A stretch of DNA of 64,000 nt from NCBI GenBank assembly GCA_025360125.1, contig JANYCU010000034.1:1-64000 (forward strand), read 5' to 3'. Under the pieces are notes generated by a model, which worked only from the letters and a program-made list of their open reading frames with translations, did no database searches and was not told where the DNA came from. Position numbers and translations under genes: made by a program. The stretch's first letter is position 1. The number at the start of each line of letters is the position of its first letter. Positions 27,037 through 35,570 of the stretch are shown here, piece after piece. Source of the DNA: Armatimonadota bacterium. Its GTDB lineage: Bacteria > Armatimonadota > Fimbriimonadia > Fimbriimonadales > Fimbriimonadaceae.

Positions 27037-29636
27037 TTTCCGATCGGAACTTTGATCCCCTTAAGGACTTCGCCAAAGTGGGCAAATTGGGGTTTCTTTG
27101 CTAAGATATTTCCGTCGCCATCAACAATCACGATATCGTATTGGGCGGGCCAAACCCGACTAAAAATAAAATCTCCGTCTGGTCCAACCAGGCTTCGACC
27201 CACGCACTTGCCAGAATGGTCCATCAGTCGCGCCTCCGCTCCGGTCCATGACTTCCACTCGCCTATCTTTTGGGTTACATTTCCTTCTAACTCAGCGGTG
27301 GCAACGACGGGGAGGTCAATCTGAACCGTCTTTCCCGATCGAAGCAAAATCAAAAGCTCATCACTACCAGCCACCCATGAAGGGTCCAGTAGCGAGTCAT
27401 CATCAAGAATAACCGAGACTTCCTGACCCGACCGCAGTCCCCCGACAAGGCAAATTCCCTTTTTATCAGAAAGAGTAGGCGCTCCCCGGCCCGAAATTCT
27501 CAACCCAGCATCCGGCAATAGCTCGTCTCCAGCATCGTATTTTCCAGACATGTTTTTGTCCAAAAAGATCCTGGCACGAATCGTCGCTCCCATCGCCGTA
27601 TTCGGCGCACGGAAATCATAGCGGCTTCCCGAATCGAGATTTCCTATTCCCGTAGAAACCAAGAATCCTAGTCGAACATTCTCATTCGTCGCCCGAAAAT
27701 CAAGACCCACCGCGAGTGAGCCTACCGGGCGATAAATCGCGCCATAAAGGGTTGACTGATTTGAAATCCGCTCGTGTTCAAGTCCATATTGCAAGCGAAA
27801 ACTCGAAGAGAAATTTTGGTCAAATGAAAGTCGGCTCAGTCGGTAGTATTCGGTCGACCCAAATCCGTAACCAAACTCAAATCGAGCCACTGACGATCCA
27901 AATTCGTGCCGGAAGGTTGTCAGTCCGAAATTCTCTTCAAAGTCTCTGCCAAGGTGAGCAATCACGTCGTTCGTCAACGACACATTACCAAACATTTTGT
28001 TGCCGCGCGCCCGAAAATAAGTCGTCGGATTGGAACCATTGTAACGGTCAAGACTGAAGCTATAACTGACAGGTTCAAGGCCTCCGGCCAGTCCATCAAA
28101 CCGAAGCTGCGAAAGCGACGTAATATTCGTGCCCAGCCCTCGCAAGTCGCCAATCTGACCAGTCGACGTTTCTTGAGTTAAGGACAATGTAGAATTGCCT
28201 ATTCGTTTCGATAGCCCGAGCGAAATTGCCCGTGAACCATCATCGGAGGCAATTGCTTCGACCTTGCCCAGAGTCGTTCCGAACCAAGCGTTGTAGCCTA
28301 TTCCTAAATATCGAGAGCGATCAATTTGAAAGGCCAAGCCCGTCAACCATGACGATTCTGATACTCCCCGGTTCAATTCAAGACCAAATTCTGAAGCCCG
28401 TGGGCGGGCAAATACTCCAGTATCCGATCCAAACAAACGTTCACCTGTTTTGCATGCAAAAGCGTTGTATCGCACCTCGCCGCTTCCCAGCCGTAAGGCG
28501 GTTCCATAGAGAGTCCGACGTTTTTCGGAAACCTGACCGGTCGCGTCAACCGTCACGATGGTGAAGACATTCGCTCCCTCGTGGCATCGGATGCCTGGGA
28601 ACTTATAGTGTCCCTTGTCATTCGCCTTCATCCTTGCTTGGCACTTACCTTCAAAATACAATTCAACAATCGAATTAGCCGGGGCATCACCTTCAATATC
28701 GCGATTCCAAGCGAAATCTGCACTTTGAATTGCCGCATTGGACACGGAAATTCCCACGCCGCTATTTCCGGTCTGGATCAGCGAAATCGGCGGAACGACG
28801 AGGTCTCCCACCTCAACTTTGCTCGCATGCAATGAGCCTAAAAGCCCATTCCGAGGATCTGTTCGGCCAAGAGTCAGATCAGCCCGAGGACGACCAAAAT
28901 AGTCGGTGGAAACCGAATACTTGGCTCCCATATACAGCAGATCACCGTATCCTTCGAGCGACGGTGTCGTGACATCGTTGGTTCGGTTTACTCCTAGTCC
29001 AACTATCTTCCTTAGTCGAAAGTCCATCTGTGGAAGGGTGATCAACTCATAAGGACTCGAAATTGGCTTTGCCTTCTTGGCGGTTGTTGATGCCGCTGGC
29101 ACAAATGCCTCGGCCGCTTCTTCAGTGATTTCGCGCGGGATATTGAGCAAGAGGTCGGAAATGACGTCTACTTCAAGTCGATCCATCTTCCAAATGAAGT
29201 CGAGTTTGGCCCACTTGCAAAATAACGATGATTCGATGTAAAGATCACCGTCCTGCACAAAACAAGCGGCCGGATCAAAAGTAACTGCCCTTCCTCGACA
29301 AATACCTGAACCTGATTTGAAGTCCAAGTTGACTCGGTCTTTCGGCGTTGCCAAAAAGCCTGTTATCTTTCGCTCAACTAAATTCACTTGGAGGCGATAA
29401 CCCAACGACACCCCAACATTGCGAATGGGAACAAATTTTCTACCCGCAGAGTCTTGCAAGATGGTTACAAAGCTATCGATTCGACGGTGAGCGTAAACAA
29501 AATCGAAAAGCATCAATTCGTAGGCTGAATTCGGGCTTTTGTTGGCAACAGTTTCCTGCTGATCCACCTGCGCCATTAGAAACGCGGGCGTTAATCCAAC
29601 CAACCAAAGGGCTAAAAGCCACTTGAGAAAACGCAT
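27033..29636 (-). CDS. Chaperone-usher-type outer membrane usher-like protein
   Basis: 867 residues with signal peptide (MRFLKWLLALWLVGLTPAFLMAQ). Residues about 35-170 form a stalk-like N-domain. About 240-380 is an usher-like region with VGDLVVPPISLIQTG, EGDAPANSIVELYFEG and an Ig-like plug. About 400-700 is a long run of alternating-residue beta strands (barrel). The C-terminus has a Ca-binding-like DKNMSGKYDAGDE (SdrD B-like) and a carboxypeptidase-regulatory-like domain. Usher assignment rests on architecture plus the adjacent PapD-like chaperone and DUF4402 subunit genes. Starts 7 nt after the chaperone stop. Confidence 0.7.
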   Translation of the reverse strand: MRFLKWLLALWLVGLTPAFLMAQVDQQETVANKSPNSAYELMLFDFVYAHRRIDSFVTILQDSAGRKFVPIRNVGVSLGYRLQVNLVERKITGFLATPKDRVNLDFKSGSGICRGRAVTFDPAACFVQDGDLYIESSLFCKWAKLDFIWKMDRLEVDVISDLLLNIPREITEEAAEAFVPAASTTAKKAKPISSPYELITLPQMDFRLRKIVGLGVNRTNDVTTPSLEGYGDLLYMGAKYSVSTDYFGRPRADLTLGRTDPRNGLLGSLHASKVEVGDLVVPPISLIQTGNSGVGISVSNAAIQSADFAWNRDIEGDAPANSIVELYFEGKCQARMKANDKGHYKFPGIRCHEGANVFTIVTVDATGQVSEKRRTLYGTALRLGSGEVRYNAFACKTGERLFGSDTGVFARPRASEFGLELNRGVSESSWLTGLAFQIDRSRYLGIGYNAWFGTTLGKVEAIASDDGSRAISLGLSKRIGNSTLSLTQETSTGQIGDLRGLGTNITSLSQLRFDGLAGGLEPVSYSFSLDRYNGSNPTTYFRARGNKMFGNVSLTNDVIAHLGRDFEENFGLTTFRHEFGSSVARFEFGYGFGSTEYYRLSRLSFDQNFSSSFRLQYGLEHERISNQSTLYGAIYRPVGSLAVGLDFRATNENVRLGFLVSTGIGNLDSGSRYDFRAPNTAMGATIRARIFLDKNMSGKYDAGDELLPDAGLRISGRGAPTLSDKKGICLVGGLRSGQEVSVILDDDSLLDPSWVAGSDELLILLRSGKTVQIDLPVVATAELEGNVTQKIGEWKSWTGAEARLMDHSGKCVGRSLVGPDGDFIFSRVWPAQYDIVIVDGDGNILAKKPQFAHFGEVLKGIKVPIGN

Positions 29637-29643
29637 AAGATCT

Positions 29644-30471
29644 TCAACGACTGTGAATAACTAGAAGCTTGGATACAGGGTTTTTCCGCCGATCAGTCTC
29701 AATAAACTGGACTTCGAAGTCACCAGCACCAAGGCTCGACGGACTCTTCGATAGGCCAACGACCATCGATCGAGTCGGGTTAGGGAAATAAACTGCAACA
29801 CCATTCGACTGTCCCACGAGAACGGCTTTGCCACCGTTAGCAGGTTTAAACCGAACGAAAACGTCGCCCCGAATAGAAGCATTGCCATCGCGATGAAGCG
29901 AGAATTTGACTGAATTAGCTTTGTGATCGATAGAGCCGTCCGAAAGCTGGGCCGAAGCGGAAACGTTCCCCATTCGAACGACAATTGGTATCGTGATTAA
30001 TAATCGAACGTTCAGGTTAGTGCTCAGGACCTTCTCTCCTCCTTCCGTTTGCTTTGGCGTTCCCGGGCGAGTCAGCGGTTCAAATTCCAGGTGTGACCGA
30101 AACTCTCCATCAATCGAGCCCAGCGGAAGGACCGATAGAATTCGAATCTTCTGCGATGCCCCGGGGGCCAAAATTATTTCCTTCGGAGAGAGACGAAGCG
30201 AAGAGATTGCTGAATTCCTGGTCCCGTCAGAAGTCTTTTTCAATACTCCTTCGGGCGACATGTTCATGTCAACCAGGTTCAAACGGTACCGAACCGTGCT
30301 TTGGCCAGAGTTAACCACGATGATAGTTCCGCCCCGGCTCTTTTCATCAAGAGTCAATCGGGTGGGCGAAATCATTAGGTCACCAAGTCGTTGGGCACTG
30401 CCTAATGCCGGCGTAAGACTGAGGATTCCAATAATCAGGAATCGAGTCTTCGTTGAAAGTAAATGGACCAC
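29644..30471 (-). CDS. PapD-like periplasmic pilus chaperone
   Basis: 275 residues. GTG at 30471 is chosen because GGAGG stands at the right distance upstream (about 30481-30485) and gives a compact signal peptide (TKTRFLIIGILSLTPALGSAQ). Domain 1 begins with LGDLMISPTRLTLDEKSRGGTI and continues with YRLNLVDM, SLRLSPKEIILAPGASQKIRIL and EFRSHLEF, the pattern of FGL/archaic-type pilus chaperones. A second Ig domain follows. Expected role: donor-strand chaperoning of the subunit encoded at 30682 and delivery to the usher encoded downstream. Confidence 0.72.
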   Translation of the reverse strand: MVHLLSTKTRFLIIGILSLTPALGSAQRLGDLMISPTRLTLDEKSRGGTIIVVNSGQSTVRYRLNLVDMNMSPEGVLKKTSDGTRNSAISSLRLSPKEIILAPGASQKIRILSVLPLGSIDGEFRSHLEFEPLTRPGTPKQTEGGEKVLSTNLNVRLLITIPIVVRMGNVSASAQLSDGSIDHKANSVKFSLHRDGNASIRGDVFVRFKPANGGKAVLVGQSNGVAVYFPNPTRSMVVGLSKSPSSLGAGDFEVQFIETDRRKNPVSKLLVIHSR

Positions 30472-30604
30472 GTTGTTTTTCCTCCGAACGATCAAGGGCA
30501 AGAAAATAGGAAGCCCTAATTTAGTTATCGGTAAAAATACTAGGATTACTACAGGGAAGATTTGAACTCAAACTAACTCGCCGCGAATGAGAAACTTGAA
30601 GGGC

Positions 30605-30652
30605 TGGAAAAATGAAATTGGCCAGCCCATCCATTCAGGAGGAGCTGGCCAA
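30605..30652 (-). terminator. Intrinsic terminator/attenuator after pilus subunit gene
   Basis: On the minus strand TTGGCCAGC and GCTGGCCAA form a perfect 9-bp stem (30644-30652 with 30618-30626), followed by TTTCATTTTT. It lies 30 nt after the subunit stop and before the chaperone gene. Partial read-through would give many subunit transcripts and few chaperone/usher transcripts. Confidence 0.7.
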
Positions 30653-30681
30653 CATTCGTTGTCCAAATGAAGCTAGTTAGC

Positions 30682-31194
30682 TTATTGGTAATCGACGGTT
30701 AAGTTGATTGTTGCCGTTTGGGTCGTGATCGTGGCGGTTGACGCAACGTCAAGGGTTCCGCCGAGCTTGATCGTCAAATGACCGGAGCCATCCAACTGAC
30801 CAGTTCCCGAGTTTGCGGATCCGTTGATCGACATCGCCGAAATGCTGACGCCCGAACCGCTAAACGCTCCGACCGAAACGCTAAATGAAACGTTACAGTT
30901 AGCCGCGCCAGTGATCGAATAATCACCTGCGTTTCCGTCGCTAAAGCTAAATCCTGCGCCACTCGAGAGTGAAGTCGCTCCCGTAGTGTCATCCAGTACG
31001 TAAGTCGCCGTGCCACTAGCAGGAACAACCACTCGTCCCCAGTTTGTGTCGGCATTGCGAGTGATTGAAATTGTTGGCAACAGCGTAACTGTCGCAGTTC
31101 CAGTGGAATCTGAACCCTGGGCACCCGAAAGAGCCGCTACGAGTAATAGGATTCCAACCGATCCGAATCGATTAATTTTCTTTGTGTAAAACAT
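30682..31194 (-). CDS. DUF4402-type secreted pilus subunit candidate
   Basis: 170 residues with signal peptide ending ALSGAQG. The mature part is Gly/Ser/Thr/Ala-rich with short beta strands: SITRNADTNWGRVVVPASGTA, a central ITGAANCNVSFSVSVG, SISAMSINGSANSG, LGGTLDVAS and a terminal INLTVDYQ. This matches the DUF4402 layout (d-x-x-W/F-G-x-x-x-P start, v-G-g-x-L-x-v middle, V-x-Y end), a fold of small beta-sandwich surface subunits. A single Cys is present. The ribosome-binding site AGAGG is at about 31202-31206. First gene of the locus. Confidence 0.72.
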   Translation of the reverse strand: MFYTKKINRFGSVGILLLVAALSGAQGSDSTGTATVTLLPTISITRNADTNWGRVVVPASGTATYVLDDTTGATSLSSGAGFSFSDGNAGDYSITGAANCNVSFSVSVGAFSGSGVSISAMSINGSANSGTGQLDGSGHLTIKLGGTLDVASTATITTQTATINLTVDYQ

Positions 31195-31210
31195 TTTTTC
31201 TACCTCTTAG

Positions 31211-31300
31211 ACCCGGCATCGAAATGCGATTGGATCCATTTATCCCTGTCTGCCAAGTTCCAGAGATTGAGGGGCAATTTTCCCAGCATATATGCCGGGT
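31211..31300 (-). promoter_or_regulatory. Structured leader of pilus subunit gene with two exclusive pairings
   Basis: In the minus-strand leader, ACCCGGCAT (31292-31300) can pair with a nearby ATGCTGGG (31282-31289, one mismatch) or perfectly with ATGCCGGGT (31211-31219), which sits directly upstream of the ribosome-binding site. Such mutually exclusive helices are typical of riboswitches or attenuators. No known riboswitch consensus (GEMM c-di-GMP, cobalamin, TPP) was recognised. Confidence 0.45.
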
Positions 31301-31334
31301 TTTATGTTTTTTAGGGGACAGTGGCACGCCTGGC

Positions 31335-31529
31335 CTAATCGTGTTTTGCTTGGCGTTTGGCCAATTCAGCAAGCAAATCCCACCGCTGATCGTCGGTCAT
31401 TTTGAGCCAATTTGCGACCTCGTGACCGCTTCTCAGACATCCCGAGCAAACCAACGATTCATCAATTCCGCAGTGCCGGACGCAAGGAGACGGACACGGC
31501 AAAGTCAGTTGAACCGAGGTCTGCTCCAT
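31335..31529 (-). CDS. DUF1289 small Cys-rich protein
   Basis: 64 residues from ATG 31529. The sequence PSPCVRHCGIDESLVCSGCL followed by R-S-x-x-E-V-A-x-W and M-T-D-D-Q-R matches DUF1289, with its four conserved cysteines. Function of the family is unknown; a metal or Fe-S site is assumed from the Cys spacing. A perfect TATAAT ends 5 nt before the ATG. A TTG two codons upstream is the alternative start. Confidence 0.78.
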   Translation of the reverse strand: MEQTSVQLTLPCPSPCVRHCGIDESLVCSGCLRSGHEVANWLKMTDDQRWDLLAELAKRQAKHD

Positions 31530-31534
31530 ATCCA

Positions 31535-31540
31535 ATTATA
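31535..31540 (-). promoter_or_regulatory. TATAAT -10 box, leaderless-type
   Basis: Perfect consensus on the minus strand, 5 nt before the DUF1289 ATG at 31529. It lies in the 15-nt gap after the stop of the AlkD-like gene. Confidence 0.5.
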
Positions 31541-31544
31541 GTCT

Positions 31545-32210
31545 TCAGCCTTGTCGGCCAGCCATTTCCTTGATCCAAATCGGAGCGAACGGTGACGTGC
31601 AACCCTTCGACGTCGGATAATCGCGCAAAACCTCAAGCTTCTCGCCAATCGCAATCGCCCTTGCTCGATGCTCGGCATAAAGAATTCCGATCTGGGCAAG
31701 GCTGTAATTCATTGTCCATTGAACAAACGGATCGGCGCCGCCCATCTCAGCCTCGATTCGATCGAGCAAAGCCGAAAGGTCCAGCCCCTCCGGATTCTTG
31801 ATAATCCGCTCCGTCGTCAAGCTCCAACCCGCTCTGCCAAGGGCATTCTCCTTCGAAGTCATCCACTTTTGGCGCAATTCCTCCTTCGCCGGATGACCCT
31901 TCACCACATTCGAATTGAGCCAATCGGCCACGTGAGAATATGTCATCGGGCGCACCATCGCTTCCAACTCGACTGCAGACAGTTGCTTCGGCTTGATAAT
32001 AAGCGTTGCCAGCAGCATCGCGTCGGCATTCCCCGTTCGCCAAAGTCCCATTCCCAACTCATGGTCCGACTTGATTGTCTTCGCAATCGCCCGGATATCG
32101 GTCGTTCGCACCCCAAACTGGTTGTCTCCCGTGCCAGCTTTCGCATTGTGCTTGAGCACCGTCTCGTTCGAGAGAGACGCGAGCTTAGTCATTACCTCGT
32201 CAACAGTCAT
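31545..32210 (-). CDS. DNA alkylation repair protein (AlkD-like HEAT repeat)
   Basis: 221 residues, all-helical. The opening NAKAGTGDNQFGVRTTDIRAIAK is the usual start of the DNA alkylation repair (AlkC/AlkD-related) family in its short form, and later helices contain YSHVADWLNSNVV and WMTSKENALGRAGWSLTTE. Members flip out or recognise alkylated bases. The C-terminus reads CTSPFAPIWIKEM, a common ending in this subgroup. No -10 box at 6 nt is obvious; a TAAAAA stands 7 nt before the ATG. Confidence 0.78.
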   Translation of the reverse strand: MTVDEVMTKLASLSNETVLKHNAKAGTGDNQFGVRTTDIRAIAKTIKSDHELGMGLWRTGNADAMLLATLIIKPKQLSAVELEAMVRPMTYSHVADWLNSNVVKGHPAKEELRQKWMTSKENALGRAGWSLTTERIIKNPEGLDLSALLDRIEAEMGGADPFVQWTMNYSLAQIGILYAEHRARAIAIGEKLEVLRDYPTSKGCTSPFAPIWIKEMAGRQG

Positions 32211-32235
32211 CGCACTTTTTTACCCGGAAAACGAC

Positions 32236-33465
32236 CTAAACCCACTCGCCGGACTTCATCAAAGGCACTCGTGAACCGTCGCCCAAGATTCCGTCGATGT
32301 CGATCTGGTCTGAACCGATCATCCAGTCAACGTGGATAAGGCTATCATTCGCGCCCCGCTCAAGCTTCTCCTCATCGGTCATGTCGTCTATGCCCGTCAA
32401 GTTTTCGCTGTACGAAGCCCCCATCGCAATGTGACACGCCGCATTTTCATCGTATAGCGTGTTCAAAAACAGCGTGCCCGTTTGCCCAACCTTGCAGCTA
32501 TTGGGAACCAGGGCCACTTCACCGAGCCGCCTTGCCCCATCATCGGTGTTGATTAGGTTTTCAAACGCAGATTGTCCGACTCCGGCGGTGACTATAACCG
32601 CGACTCCATCCTTAAACTCGGCGCGAATCTTGTCGACCATCTGCCCGCGGAGGCTGAGCGGCATTGTGCTCGAAACCACTCCATTCACATTCGCTCGATG
32701 AGGCATGGTAAACACTTCTTCGGTCGGAATATTTGGCGAGCACCGAATGCCGTTCTTGGAGTACCCGCGTCCTCCCGCCCATTCGTGACCTTCGACAAGA
32801 CCGACCGTGAGGTCCGTTCCCGGCCCCGTAAAGTGAAGGGCGGCCAATTTAAGACCATTCAAATAAACAACCTTAGATTCCAATGTTTCGCAGTGAGTCG
32901 CCCATGCCGCTAGCGGATCCTCTTCGAGGATTCGAGATGCCATGAAAATCTTTTCCCAAAGCTTGGTCACGCCTTCGGTTGCCGACAGGTCAGGAAAAAC
33001 GCGTGAAGCCCAATCGACCGAAGCCGCTCCAACGATGCACCAATTGATCGCAAAACCAGAAACTAGTTCCGAAGTCGCCTTCGTGGCCCGGCTTGCTGCC
33101 GTGCTCGAGATCGAAATCCGCTCGGGAGAAAGCCCCGCCAACATTTGCGGATCACTGCTAGCGACACCCAACCGAGCGGCACCATCCTTGTGGGCCTGCG
33201 TGATTCCATCATACAGCCAAGTTGGCGCATAGGCAACAGCAGCGTCGCTCCCATCGCGCAATCGAGTCTTGATTACTTCGGGGTCCTTCCACAAAACTTC
33301 GACATTTTTGGCGCCTGCTCTGTACGCTTCCTCGACGAGGAGATGAACAAACGGTCGTTGGTCAATCTCAGCCGACAAAATTAGTTCTTGATCGACAGCA
33401 AGGCCAAGTCCTTCCTTAATTGTCAGTTGGGCGTAGAGCCGTAGGTTTTCCTCGAATGAGCGCAT
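32236..33465 (-). CDS. M29-family metallo-aminopeptidase (thermophilic aminopeptidase type)
   Basis: 409 residues, cytoplasmic. M29 features: the N-terminal alpha/beta part ending ATHCETLESK, then metal ligands in PNIPTEEVFTMPHR, LGEVALVPN, a His in NAACHIAMGASYSENL and IHVDWMIGS. The family removes N-terminal residues from peptides with two metal ions. TAGAAT (33472-33477) ends 6 nt before the ATG. Divergent from the S15-type peptidase gene, with the two promoters back to back in 70 nt. Confidence 0.9.
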   Translation of the reverse strand: MRSFEENLRLYAQLTIKEGLGLAVDQELILSAEIDQRPFVHLLVEEAYRAGAKNVEVLWKDPEVIKTRLRDGSDAAVAYAPTWLYDGITQAHKDGAARLGVASSDPQMLAGLSPERISISSTAASRATKATSELVSGFAINWCIVGAASVDWASRVFPDLSATEGVTKLWEKIFMASRILEEDPLAAWATHCETLESKVVYLNGLKLAALHFTGPGTDLTVGLVEGHEWAGGRGYSKNGIRCSPNIPTEEVFTMPHRANVNGVVSSTMPLSLRGQMVDKIRAEFKDGVAVIVTAGVGQSAFENLINTDDGARRLGEVALVPNSCKVGQTGTLFLNTLYDENAACHIAMGASYSENLTGIDDMTDEEKLERGANDSLIHVDWMIGSDQIDIDGILGDGSRVPLMKSGEWV

Positions 33466-33471
33466 GAATAA

Positions 33472-33477
33472 ATTCTA
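33472..33477 (-). promoter_or_regulatory. TAGAAT -10 box, leaderless-type
   Basis: Minus-strand box 6 nt before the aminopeptidase ATG (33465). Confidence 0.55.
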
Positions 33478-33522
33478 CGACTTTCGAACCCTCGGATGCT
33501 CCCTCGACCAGCTCCATTCCAC

Positions 33523-33528
33523 TATAAT
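33523..33528 (+). promoter_or_regulatory. TATAAT -10 box, leaderless-type
   Basis: Perfect consensus, 7 nt before the ATG at 33536. It rules out the longer open frame starting at 33464. Confidence 0.55.
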
Positions 33529-33535
33529 CATGTCT

Positions 33536-35398
33536 ATGCGCACTCTCGCGTTCCTCTCTCGATTTAGCATCATAGGCACTGCCATCGGGTTGACGATGGC
33601 CTTATCCGGCTTCACCCATCCCAAAACCCAGGCAGCCAAGCCCGAGTTCGCAAACGGTCAGGCACAAATCGTCGAAGCCTTTTCCAATTCAAAAGAATAT
33701 ATTCGCGAGCACCTCTGGGTGGAAACCGAATTTGACTCGGACCACGATGGCAAAAAGGACCGTGTCTTCGTCGATGTGACCCGCCAAAAGCAAACCGAGA
33801 CCGAAGGCTTAAAAGTCCCCGTGATTTACGAGTCATCGCCCTACTTCGCTGGCACTGGCGCGGGCGATGTCAACTGGAATGTGCATCAAGAATTAGGCGC
33901 CGAGCCGCCCGCCCGAACCTTTCATCCCAACATTCGATTCGATCCCAACCGAGCGTGGATTTCGAACGAGCTCGTGGGAAACTGGGTTCCGCGTGGCTTT
34001 GCCGTTGTGCATAGCGAAGCGCCCGGAACCGGACAGTCAACCGGCGCTCCCACCGTAGGCGGCGCCCCCGAGCGATTAGCCCCGAAAGCGGTCATCGACT
34101 GGCTCAACGGTCGAGCAAAGGGCTACACCACCGTCGACGGAACCGAAGAAGTCAAATCCCCCACCTGGTGTACTGGCAAGGTTGGAATGATTGGCACGTC
34201 TTATAACGGAACAATCCCTCTCGCTGCGGCGACGACTGGGGTCAAGGGCCTAGAGTGTATCATTCCCGTCTCGCCCAACACGTCGTACTACCACTACTAC
34301 CGATCGAACGGCCTGGTGCGTAGCCCCGGCGGCTACCTCGGCGAAGACGTCGACTCACTGTACGACTTCATTGCTAGCGGAAACCCCGTTTTTCGGGCCA
34401 ATAACGACAAGCTAGTTCGAGATGGGCTGTTCGCTCAAAACCAGGATCGAAAGTCTGGCGACTATAACCAGTTCTGGGCTGATCGCGACCTGCTGAAATT
34501 TGCAAAAAACATCAAATGCGCGGTCATGATCGCCCATGGATTCAACGACTGGAACGTCGTCCCCGAACACTCCGTGCGGATCAGCAACTTTCTCAAAGGA
34601 CGAGTGCCACTCATCCAATACTTCCACGAGGGTGGACACGGTGGAGATCCACCGATGGAACTTCAAAACAAGTGGTTCACTCGCTACCTCTACAATTTCC
34701 AGAACGGCATCGAGGATGGACCCAAGTCATTTATTCGTAGGTTGTTAGAACCTGGAGTGGTTTCTTACGCCGACTATCCAAACCCCGACGCCAAACCAGT
34801 AACCTTCCGACTCTCGGCTGGTGGTGCCTTACTCGAGCCAGGCAATCCGCTTAATCTGAAGCAAGGGACTATGGCCCTTGTCGACGACGCAAGCATCAGC
34901 GCGGCAACCCTTGCCCTAGCCGAAAAGTCCGAGAATCGACTGATTTTCGCCCTGCCCGAACTGAAGACTTCGCTTCACATGTCGGGAACTTCGCGCATCA
35001 CTATTCGATTGAAATCCAGCGCCCCGGCGGCAAATCTTTCTGTCTATTTGGTGCAGCTACCGTGGGCAGCCGGTCGAATCGGGAACAACAACCTCATCAC
35101 TCGCGGCTGGGCCGATCCCCAGAACTACAAGGCCCTGACCAATGGCGGAGACTTCCACTCGATGGAACCCGGCGTTCCGCTAAAGCCTGACCAATTCGTG
35201 ACGTTAACATTCGATCTTCAGCCCGACGATCAGATCATCGCATCAGGAAAGAAGATCGCACTCATGATCATGTCCAGCGATCATGACTTCACACTCGCCC
35301 CCAAACCAGGCACAATCCTCACCGTCGACCTCGATGGAACAAAGATCACCATGCCGATCGTGGGTGGGATGGATGCGCTAATGAAGGCAATTAAATAG
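33536..35398 (+). CDS. Secreted CocE/NonD-type alpha/beta hydrolase (Xaa-Pro dipeptidyl-peptidase, S15-like)
   Basis: 620 residues from ATG 33536 (a second ATG at 33530 is almost inside the promoter). Signal sequence RTLAFLSRFSIIGTAIGLTMALSG. The hydrolase core shows EHLWVETEFDSDHDGKKDRVFVDV, the oxyanion-like IYESSPYF, the nucleophile elbow GTSYNGT, the acid HGFNDWNV and the catalytic His in HEGGHGGDP. A beta-rich C-terminal jelly roll follows (X-Pro dipeptidyl-peptidase C domain). Role: cleaving X-Pro peptides or ester/amide substrates outside the cytoplasm. Confidence 0.85.
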   Translation: MRTLAFLSRFSIIGTAIGLTMALSGFTHPKTQAAKPEFANGQAQIVEAFSNSKEYIREHLWVETEFDSDHDGKKDRVFVDVTRQKQTETEGLKVPVIYESSPYFAGTGAGDVNWNVHQELGAEPPARTFHPNIRFDPNRAWISNELVGNWVPRGFAVVHSEAPGTGQSTGAPTVGGAPERLAPKAVIDWLNGRAKGYTTVDGTEEVKSPTWCTGKVGMIGTSYNGTIPLAAATTGVKGLECIIPVSPNTSYYHYYRSNGLVRSPGGYLGEDVDSLYDFIASGNPVFRANNDKLVRDGLFAQNQDRKSGDYNQFWADRDLLKFAKNIKCAVMIAHGFNDWNVVPEHSVRISNFLKGRVPLIQYFHEGGHGGDPPMELQNKWFTRYLYNFQNGIEDGPKSFIRRLLEPGVVSYADYPNPDAKPVTFRLSAGGALLEPGNPLNLKQGTMALVDDASISAATLALAEKSENRLIFALPELKTSLHMSGTSRITIRLKSSAPAANLSVYLVQLPWAAGRIGNNNLITRGWADPQNYKALTNGGDFHSMEPGVPLKPDQFVTLTFDLQPDDQIIASGKKIALMIMSSDHDFTLAPKPGTILTVDLDGTKITMPIVGGMDALMKAIK

Positions 35399-35438
35399 CA
35401 AGAATTGACAGGAGACTACTCACCAGAAAGTAGCCAAC

Positions 35439-35517
35439 GCTCCTTCCTTGGGGAAGGTGGTGCGCCAGTCAATCCAGAATTTTTGATCTCGGTTTGACTG
35501 GCGTGACGGAAGGGGTG
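35439..35517. repeat. Dispersed palindromic repeat, full copy
   Basis: Outer stem CCTTCC/GGAAGG followed by the inner inverted repeat CGCCAGTCAA (35463-35472) and TTGACTGGCG (35494-35503), then GACGGAAGGGG. Same layout as the copies at 58389 and 63862 with compensatory base changes in the stem. It lies between convergent genes and could act as a bidirectional terminator. Confidence 0.7.
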
Positions 35518-35570
35518 TACGGGCCTAATTTAGCGAGGACGTCTAGCCATGCCGACTAACCCTATCAAAT

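Noticed and set aside
33464-33535. Longer N-terminus for the S15-like peptidase (24 extra codons)
   Set aside because: The segment contains the TATAAT box and has no ribosome-binding site; the signal peptide starts at 33536.
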